A DNA stretch of 18,028 nt from Tannerellaceae bacterium (lineage in GTDB: Bacteria; Bacteroidota; Bacteroidia; Bacteroidales; Tannerellaceae): NCBI GenBank assembly GCA_031273385.1, contig JAISRY010000242.1, forward strand, positions 1 to 18,028, given 5' to 3'. The stretch's first letter is position 1; each line of letters opens with the position of its first letter. A program made the position numbers and the translations under genes. Under the pieces are notes generated by a model. It was not told the origin of the DNA, did not search any database, and was given only the letters and a program-made list of their open reading frames with translations. Below, one piece after another: positions 12,986 through 18,028 of the stretch.

Positions 12986-15463
12986 ATGCGCAGATTCGGA
13001 TTTTTTTTCATGCTGTTCGGGGTCAATTTTATTTGTGTCTTACCTGTTGGCGCACTCCAGACGGATGGCGATCCGAAAAGGATATGCGGGTATGTGTATG
13101 ATGCTTCTACGCATGAAACCTTAAAAAAGGCGTTTGTTTTGGCGGCTGATAAAAATGGAAAGGAACAGAAAAATACGCTGACCGATGACGAGGGCTATTT
13201 TTGTATCCAGGTTTCCGCCTCTGATGTTCAGCTAAAGATATCCTATCTTGGGTATGTGCATAAAACCCTTATCCTTTCACCGCTAAGCAGCGATACGTTG
13301 CTCCATGTTTTTATGGAAGAGAAGAGCGAGGTGTTGCATGAAGTCGTCGTACTTGGGAATAACAAAGCGCGGGACTTTGTCGAAACCCCTCAAATGGGGA
13401 TGCTGAAATTCAACCAGAAAGAGATTAAGAATATCCCCACGATGTTTGGCGAAGCCGATGTCATCAAAGCGCTTCAAATGCAGCCCGGCGTTTCTGCCGG
13501 AACCGAGGGCTTGGCGGGGGTGTATGTCCGGGGCGGGAATAACGACGAGAACCTATACCTGATCAACGGCAACTCCTTATACCAGACCAACCACCTGGGA
13601 GGGCTTTTTTCCTCCTTTAATCCCGAGGCGATAGCGGGTGTCGACTTTTATAAATGCGCCTTTCCCGCCTATTATGGAGGACGCCTTTCGAGCGTGATGG
13701 ATGTCCGCACGAAAAGCGGGGATATGCAGGAATACCACGGTTCGTTGATGCTGGGCATCATGTCGGGGAATATCAGCGTCGAGGGGCCGATCATAAAAAA
13801 CAAGACCTCATTTGTCGCTTCCATCCGCCGTTCGTGGTTAGAGGCGCTATCTATCCCGGCATTGGCTATCATCAATAAAAAACAGCGGGAAAAAGGAGAA
13901 GAGACCACCGGGCGGTATGCGTTCACGGATTTGAATCTAAGGATCGACCATCTTTTTGATGAGCGAAACCGGATCTATTTCGACCTGTATGGCGGGCGGG
14001 ATGCGTTAAGGTTCGGGGAGGAAACGTTTTCGGCCGGCGAGGAGAAAGATTCGGAGGATTATTATGAGGATGGGAGCAAGAATAAGATAAGTTGGGGAAA
14101 CTGGCTCTTTTCGTTAGGATGGAAACATCAATTCAGCCATGCATTGACGTTGGATTTGAATACGTCGTTTACCCGGTATCAATCGGCGATTGAACTCACT
14201 TCACATCTTATTGAGGGCGGCGGCGAGAATAGGATCAGCCAACGAGCGTATGATAAAACGTCGGAGAATGGCGTCGACGATATCAAGGTTCGGGCGAATT
14301 TCGATTATCATCCGGCCAGGCATCACCGGTTGAATTTCGGCGCCGATATGATCCATCACCGTTTCCTGCCGGAAAATACCCGTTTGTATTCGCTGGTAGA
14401 TTCGGTGCCCGAAGAGAGGGCCATAAAGAGCGGCGTGTATGGAAATGAGCTGGGCATCTATCTTGAAGACGATTGGGAACTGTTTCCTTTTCTTCAATTA
14501 AAAGGCGGTTTCAGGTTCAATACATTCAATATGAGGGGCAAGTCCTATTTCTCGCCGGAACCCAGGATTTCCTCCCGCTGGTTAATCTCCCCGGCCGTCA
14601 GCCTCAAAGCGTCTTATGCCAGGATGAGCCAGTGTGTACAGCAATTGAGCGACAGTTACATCAATTTACCGACAGACTCCTGGATCCCACTCAGCCGGAA
14701 TTTCAAACCGCTGACGAGCGACCAACTGTCAGCCGGGGTCTATTTGAATTGGAGGGATGCCTATTCATTCAGTATCGAAAGCTATTATAAATGGATGGAT
14801 AACCTGATTGATTATAAAGACGGATATAGCTATTTATCCTATTCGGATACATGGGAAGATAAATTGACTTCCGGCCATGGAGAATCGTATGGGGTCGAAT
14901 TGATGGCCAATAAGTATGCCGGAAGACTGACCGGTTATTTCTCATACGGGCTGATGTGGAACAACCGCCAGTTCGCGGCGATAAACGACGGGCTAAAGTT
15001 CCCCTCGAAATATGACAACCGGCATAAGCTTAATATCTTCGCCAACTGGAAGCAGAATAAGAAACTGGAATTTAACGCGAGTTGGACCTATACGACGGGA
15101 AACAGGATGACATTGGCGCTTGAGAATTACCCGGATTTAGCCTCTTCCGGTTTCCCCTCCAGCCTTGCTCCCGACTACCCGTACAAAGAGCCGTGGGGGA
15201 TCGATTATTATAAGTCGAAAAACAACATCCGCCTGCCGGCCTATCACCGGTTGGATGTCGGGATGAACATCTACGTCCCCAAAAAGAAAGGGCGGATGGG
15301 TATCTGGAACATTAGCCTCTATAATGCCTACTGCCGGATGAATCCGATCGTCGTACAAAAAAACGCGGCCTATTCTGATACCGGACAAAAAAGGAGGCAG
15401 CAGTTTCAGGCCATGGGCATTATTCCGCTGATACCATCCATTTCATACACCTATAAGTTTTAA
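12986..15463 (+). CDS. TonB-dependent outer-membrane receptor (DUF4249-linked)
   Basis: The 825-residue product has an N-terminal signal peptide (about 1-24). A carboxypeptidase-D regulatory-like beta-sandwich domain follows (about 33-110), then a TonB plug (about 130-245, including GVYVRGGNNDENLYLINGN and the PAYYGGRLSSVMDVRTKSG end motif) and a C-terminal beta-barrel ending in aromatic SISYTYKF. This is a complete TonB-dependent transporter of the Bacteroidetes type that uses the proton motive force through TonB-ExbBD. There is no SusD partner; a DUF4249 lipoprotein gene follows after 4 bases, a pairing common in Bacteroidetes whose ligand is generally unknown. The ATG at 12986 was chosen because it starts the signal peptide and follows the promoter by a short leader. 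Substrate is not inferable. Confidence 0.92.
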   Translation: MRRFGFFFMLFGVNFICVLPVGALQTDGDPKRICGYVYDASTHETLKKAFVLAADKNGKEQKNTLTDDEGYFCIQVSASDVQLKISYLGYVHKTLILSPLSSDTLLHVFMEEKSEVLHEVVVLGNNKARDFVETPQMGMLKFNQKEIKNIPTMFGEADVIKALQMQPGVSAGTEGLAGVYVRGGNNDENLYLINGNSLYQTNHLGGLFSSFNPEAIAGVDFYKCAFPAYYGGRLSSVMDVRTKSGDMQEYHGSLMLGIMSGNISVEGPIIKNKTSFVASIRRSWLEALSIPALAIINKKQREKGEETTGRYAFTDLNLRIDHLFDERNRIYFDLYGGRDALRFGEETFSAGEEKDSEDYYEDGSKNKISWGNWLFSLGWKHQFSHALTLDLNTSFTRYQSAIELTSHLIEGGGENRISQRAYDKTSENGVDDIKVRANFDYHPARHHRLNFGADMIHHRFLPENTRLYSLVDSVPEERAIKSGVYGNELGIYLEDDWELFPFLQLKGGFRFNTFNMRGKSYFSPEPRISSRWLISPAVSLKASYARMSQCVQQLSDSYINLPTDSWIPLSRNFKPLTSDQLSAGVYLNWRDAYSFSIESYYKWMDNLIDYKDGYSYLSYSDTWEDKLTSGHGESYGVELMANKYAGRLTGYFSYGLMWNNRQFAAINDGLKFPSKYDNRHKLNIFANWKQNKKLEFNASWTYTTGNRMTLALENYPDLASSGFPSSLAPDYPYKEPWGIDYYKSKNNIRLPAYHRLDVGMNIYVPKKKGRMGIWNISLYNAYCRMNPIVVQKNAAYSDTGQKRRQQFQAMGIIPLIPSISYTYKF

Positions 15464-15467
15464 TGTC

Positions 15468-16448
15468 ATGAAAAAGCGATTCGTAAACATATCCCTTCTT
15501 GTCGTCGTAATAGGCCTGCATGCCTGTTATTACGACCTTGATCTTGAAAAATACCGTCCTGCGCCGACGGTCGTTTTAAATGCCGTTGCCTCTCCCGATA
15601 CGCTGATTATGGCACGCGTATGCCTGACGACATTCTTTGCGGACTCTTCCATATTCAAAGACATAGAAGACGCCGAGGTAAAGCTGTATGTCAACAAGGC
15701 CTACCGCGAACAATTAAAATGGGAGAAAGCCGGCGGAATATACGTGTCGTCCATCACGCCGCAGGCATCAGACGAAATCAAATTGGAGGTCAACTCATCC
15801 TACGGGAATGTTTGGGCTGAAGATATTGTCCCATACAAGGTCAATATCGAGAAAATCGAGACCGCCGGCCGTAAGATCAAGGGGCCGGAATCCATCTACG
15901 CGAACCCGGATGGCAGTTACACAATAGAAGATTCAGAACTGTATGTCATCACCTATTCCATTACATTCAAGGATAACCCGGCCGATACGAATTATTATTG
16001 CATCCGTATCGAAGATGATAATCCGCTCCTACCGGTCGGCACCGTCGACTATTCGGACGAACCGGTTTTCATCGAACAAAATTCAACGATAAACAGCCTA
16101 TTTTCAGGAACGATAGAGGGACAGGGGGGACGGACTTTTTCCGACAAGTTATTCAACGGCAAAACCTATACGCTAATGATAACCGAAACGGTCAATTCCA
16201 CATTTTACGACTACTACGCAGACATATTGAACAGAAAGATTCTCCTCTATTCACTAAGCAAGAGCTATTACAACTACCTGACCTCCCTCCTGAATATAGA
16301 TGAAAACTCCATCGAATATTACCTCTCTGAATACGGCCTCTACGAACCGGTCAAAACATTCAGCAACATACAAGGCGGCGCCGGCATACTCGCCACCTCG
16401 CAAGTAGACATCAAAACCGTAGACTTAAAGGAACTCTTCCCTGAATAG
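15468..16448 (+). CDS. DUF4249 family outer-membrane lipoprotein
   Basis: The 326-residue product has a lipoprotein signal peptide with a lipobox ending GLHAC (Cys20), followed by acidic and aromatic residues (YYDLDLEKY) of the kind that favour surface export in Bacteroidetes. The first part of the mature protein (about 33-125, beginning PTVVLNAVASPDTLIMARV) looks like the beta-sandwich of DUF4249 proteins; the remainder is mixed and tyrosine-rich. These proteins are encoded beside TonB-dependent receptors and are thought to act as their surface partners, as SusD does for SusC, but this has not been shown for this one. It starts 4 bases after the receptor stop, so the two are co-transcribed. 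No terminator hairpin follows. Confidence 0.87.
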   Translation: MKKRFVNISLLVVVIGLHACYYDLDLEKYRPAPTVVLNAVASPDTLIMARVCLTTFFADSSIFKDIEDAEVKLYVNKAYREQLKWEKAGGIYVSSITPQASDEIKLEVNSSYGNVWAEDIVPYKVNIEKIETAGRKIKGPESIYANPDGSYTIEDSELYVITYSITFKDNPADTNYYCIRIEDDNPLLPVGTVDYSDEPVFIEQNSTINSLFSGTIEGQGGRTFSDKLFNGKTYTLMITETVNSTFYDYYADILNRKILLYSLSKSYYNYLTSLLNIDENSIEYYLSEYGLYEPVKTFSNIQGGAGILATSQVDIKTVDLKELFPE

Positions 16449-16504
16449 TCGTCCAAACAGAAACAAGAGGCAGAGAGTAGGGAGCGGATTGCGGCGGGTA
16501 GACG

Positions 16505-16581
16505 ACATTCGGCTATTTGTCAATGTGTTATGCGGAAGGTGAAGAGGTGAAAGCAAAAAAAGCAAAACTAAATATGGGAGG
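16505..16581 (+). repeat. copy of dispersed GAAAGGTG repeat (arm-type)
   Basis: It aligns with the right arm at 12368-12488 over ACATTCGG, then GTTATGCGGAAGGTGAAG, GGTGAAAGCAAAAAAA and ATATGGGAGGT. It has the same orientation and order as the copy at 291-360. It begins 57 bases after the DUF4249 stop. Confidence 0.75.
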
Positions 16582-16675
16582 TGTTTTGCCTTTTTACGCC
16601 GGACATCGGAAGATTATTAACTATTATTGGCAAAAATAATGAAAGACTTGCGCAAGAATGAAAACATAAAATAAC

Positions 16676-16683
16676 TATGTTTG
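16676..16683 (+). promoter_or_regulatory. candidate rightward -7 element upstream of the SusC gene
   Basis: TATGTTTG fits TAnnTTTG. The nearest upstream TTG (16648-16650) is 25 bases away, longer than usual. If used, it gives a leader of roughly 360 bases that runs through the inverted-repeat unit and over the predicted antisense RNA before reaching the SusC start. No better rightward -7 match is visible closer to the gene. Confidence 0.35.
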
Positions 16684-16709
16684 TACTCGTTATGGTTTTC
16701 TTTCAGTAT

Positions 16710-16874
16710 TTATGATTCTTTTCGCCGGAGTTCCCGTAGTACTCTGTCAACAAAGTCCGCTTCCACAAAGGGATTCGTTAGTTCCAAGCCTATTTTTTTC
16801 AAATATTCACATTCCGTTAATCCGCTATTTCCCAAAAGATTAAATGTTATTCTTTTGGGCTTTTTGACAGAGTA
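16710..16874 (-). pseudogene. leftward 54-codon gene-like remnant without a start
   Basis: On the minus strand a frame is open from 16874 to a TAA at 16712-16710, with no ATG. Its translation looks protein-like, for example NLLGNSGLTECEYLKKIGLE then TNPFVEADFVDRVLREL, ending RRKES. I do not recognise the family. The end falls in the left arm of the inverted repeat. The opposite arm, read rightward, encodes a similar ending (FDRVLREL then WPNK and a stop), so two gene ends appear to face each other. It may be the 3' piece of a lost gene or chance. Confidence 0.3.
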
Positions 16875-16890
16875 CTACGGGAACTCTGGC
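16724..16890. repeat. inverted-repeat unit, 27-bp arms, 113-bp centre
   Basis: Bases 16724-16750 and 16864-16890 are reverse complements with one mismatch; the inner 23 bp are perfect. Imperfect symmetry continues inward for about 8 more bases. The unit is 167 bp long and has no obvious target-site duplication. The size fits a small MITE or an invertible segment. It lies between a candidate promoter and the SusC gene. Confidence 0.8.
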
Positions 16891-16946
16891 CAAATAAATG
16901 AAAAACTAATACAGAAATGATCACGCCTATGGTAAAATAGTCGATT

Positions 16947-16990
16947 AAAAGAAAAAACCTTACGCCTTAAAACCCTTGTTTTCAGGCGTA
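16947..16990 (-). terminator. leftward intrinsic terminator in the SusC leader
   Basis: A 13-bp stem with one mismatch (16978-16990 with 16961-16973) and a 4-base loop is followed, read leftward, by AGGTTTTTTCTTTT (16960-16947). This is a classical Rho-independent terminator, but only for transcription running away from the SusC gene. Read rightward, the hairpin has no T-run after it. Confidence 0.7.
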
Positions 16991-17036
16991 TAAATGAGAT
17001 GCATTTATGCATAAACCCTAATTACTAACTTATTTT
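16947..17036 (-). ncRNA. predicted ~90-nt antisense small RNA to the SusC leader
   Basis: A leftward -7 element (17049-17042) and a leftward intrinsic terminator (16990-16947) bracket about 90 bases with no reading frame. The RNA would be fully complementary to the 5' leader of the SusC-family gene, ending just short of its start codon. Cis-antisense RNAs in this position, such as DonS of Bacteroides fragilis, repress SusC-type polysaccharide loci. The 5' end is estimated from the promoter position. The -33 element is not clear, so the call rests on the terminator plus the -7 match. Confidence 0.5.
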
Positions 17037-17041
17037 AATTA

Positions 17042-17049
17042 CAAATGTA
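17042..17049 (-). promoter_or_regulatory. leftward -7 element for the antisense RNA
   Basis: Read leftward, TACATTTG is an exact TAnnTTTG match. Its first base pairs with the first base of the SusC start codon. A TTTTG lies upstream on the same strand, but about 27 bases away, longer than the usual spacing. Confidence 0.45.
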
Positions 17050-18028
17050 TGAAAATGAAAAAAGAAAATTCCACTTCAAAAGAACGGACTACATGGCGAA
17101 AAGCGCTTTGTGTGCTTTGCCTCATTAGTTGTACGGTATCTGTCTTTGCACAGAAACGAGTGAGTGGTACGGTGGTTGACACCAGTGGCGAGGCAATCAT
17201 CGGTGCGAATGTAATAGAAAAAGGAACGACCAACGGTATCATTACCGATACAGATGGGAAATTCTCATTGAATATCGATGAGGGCAAGGTTTTGCAGGTT
17301 TCCTTTATCGGATACGTGCCGCAGGAAATAACGGTGGGGAATCAGAGTACACTGCAAATCGTTCTCCGGGAGGATTTGCAGGCGCTGGAAGAGGTCGTCG
17401 TGGTCGGGTACGGGACAGCTAAAAAGAAAGACCTTACCGGATCCGTTGTCAGGGCTGACCTCAGTAAGCTGAATGAATCACCGAATATCAGCCTCGGGCA
17501 GTCATTGCAAGGCACTGTCCCCGGACTGAATGTAGGCGCAGTAAACACGGCCGGAAGCGACCCTGAAATAACCATTCGCGGACGAACATCTCTCTCCGGC
17601 AGCAATTCACCACTGATTGTGCTGGATGGTATCATCTATCGCGGAAGTCTGGTGGACATCAATCCCAACGATATCGAATCCATCGACATCCTAAAAGACG
17701 CCAGCGCTGCCGCCATTTATGGTTCGCAGGCCAGCAACGGCGTCATGCTGATTACCTCCAAAACAGTTAAGGCGATGAGCAAACCGATCATTGAATACTC
17801 CGGTTCATATACGCTTCAGGAATCTTCGAACAACAAGATGCGCCCAATGGACAGAGAGGGTTTTCTGCAACTGATTGCCGACCGTTTTCTGACTGAGAGC
17901 CGGACAGGACCGGATTTGCTCGAACCGAATCCCTCCTGGGATCCGACCAGCCATTTCATGGATGCCAATGCCGTCAACGGCTACCTGAACGGGACGGATA
18001 CCGACTGGTGGGATCTGGGGACAAACGA
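17049..18028 (+). CDS. SusC/RagA-family TonB-dependent receptor, N-terminal part
   Basis: The frame runs off the window end after 326 codons; full-length members have about 1,000 residues. It has a signal peptide (basic start, hydrophobic 19-33, cut near FAQ at 33-35), a carboxypeptidase-D regulatory-like domain (about 38-108), the family TonB-box region EEVVVVGYGTAKKKDLTGSV (114-133) and a SusC-type plug. Visible plug motifs are ITIRGRTSLSG, PLIVLDGI, IESIDILKDASAAAIYG and NGVMLITSK. SusC proteins form the outer-membrane barrel that imports glycans or other nutrients with a SusD lid, whose gene should follow beyond the window. ATGs at 17049 and 17055 are both in frame; I chose the first, giving an MKMKK start. 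The leader has a predicted antisense RNA and no Shine-Dalgarno. Confidence 0.93.
   Translation, partial: MKMKKENSTSKERTTWRKALCVLCLISCTVSVFAQKRVSGTVVDTSGEAIIGANVIEKGTTNGIITDTDGKFSLNIDEGKVLQVSFIGYVPQEITVGNQSTLQIVLREDLQALEEVVVVGYGTAKKKDLTGSVVRADLSKLNESPNISLGQSLQGTVPGLNVGAVNTAGSDPEITIRGRTSLSGSNSPLIVLDGIIYRGSLVDINPNDIESIDILKDASAAAIYGSQASNGVMLITSKTVKAMSKPIIEYSGSYTLQESSNNKMRPMDREGFLQLIADRFLTESRTGPDLLEPNPSWDPTSHFMDANAVNGYLNGTDTDWWDLGTN

Larger units (their letters stand above)
16449..17048. other. 600-bp non-coding region before the SusC gene
   Basis: No supportable intact gene is present. A rightward frame at 16681-16920 runs through an inverted repeat and resembles no known family. The region contains a copy of the dispersed arm repeat (16505-16581), a rightward -7-like element (16676-16683), a 167-bp inverted-repeat unit (16724-16890), and a leftward hairpin with a U-tract (16947-16990). 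It is more AT-rich than the flanking genes. Confidence 0.7.

Noticed and set aside
16681..16920. 79-codon rightward frame
   Set aside because: It runs through both arms of the inverted repeat, has Ser/Phe-rich low-complexity content and no known domain.

Overview
The window looks like chromosome from a member of the order Bacteroidales, probably Parabacteroides/Tannerellaceae-like and moderately GC-rich. Three things point there. Promoters carry the Bacteroidetes -7 element (TAnnTTTG). Most starts lack a Shine-Dalgarno sequence. The gene families are typical: DUF4038 glycosidase, TonB receptor + DUF4249 lipoprotein, SusC/RagA receptor, and a CHX-like antiporter. The genus is inference; the order is fairly secure.

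Layout. (1) 1-446 is non-coding and repeat-rich: two long hairpins, a short direct repeat, one copy of a dispersed repeat, then the sppA promoter. (2) 447-5034 is a tight rightward cluster: sppA (signal peptide peptidase), lpxK (lipid A 4'-kinase), thiL (thiamine-monophosphate kinase) and a MarC-family membrane protein. Gaps are 10, -4 and 4 bases, so it is probably one operon. (3) 5058-8758 is a leftward two-gene operon with an ATGA overlap: a CPA2/CHX-like cation:proton antiporter followed by a secreted DUF4038/GH140-like glycosidase. (4) 8866-11925 runs rightward: a eukaryote-type (GH13_8) glycogen branching enzyme, then class I mannose-6-phosphate isomerase. (5) 11926-12985 is a 1-kb nest of repeats: a 28-bp palindrome, a 9-bp tandem array, a ~360-bp long inverted repeat, and back-to-back arrays with periods of 21, 22 and 7 bp that run into a promoter. 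(6) 12986-16448 holds a TonB-dependent receptor and a DUF4249 lipoprotein, 4 bases apart. (7) 16449-17048 is non-coding: another copy of the dispersed repeat, a 167-bp inverted-repeat unit holding a gene-like remnant, and a predicted leftward antisense RNA. (8) 17049 to the window end is the N-terminal third or so of a SusC/RagA-family receptor.

The housekeeping genes serve envelope biogenesis (sppA, lpxK), cofactor synthesis (thiL) and carbohydrate storage or interconversion (glgB, manA). The right half concerns outer-membrane uptake. The least explained signals are regulatory DNA in front of the two TonB-dependent receptors. One is a candidate ~90-nt antisense RNA in the SusC leader, resembling the cis-antisense RNAs known for Bacteroides polysaccharide loci. 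The other is the stacked tandem arrays and promoter-proximal heptamer microsatellite upstream of the DUF4249-linked receptor. I see no defence system, CRISPR array, tRNA, rRNA or intact transposase.
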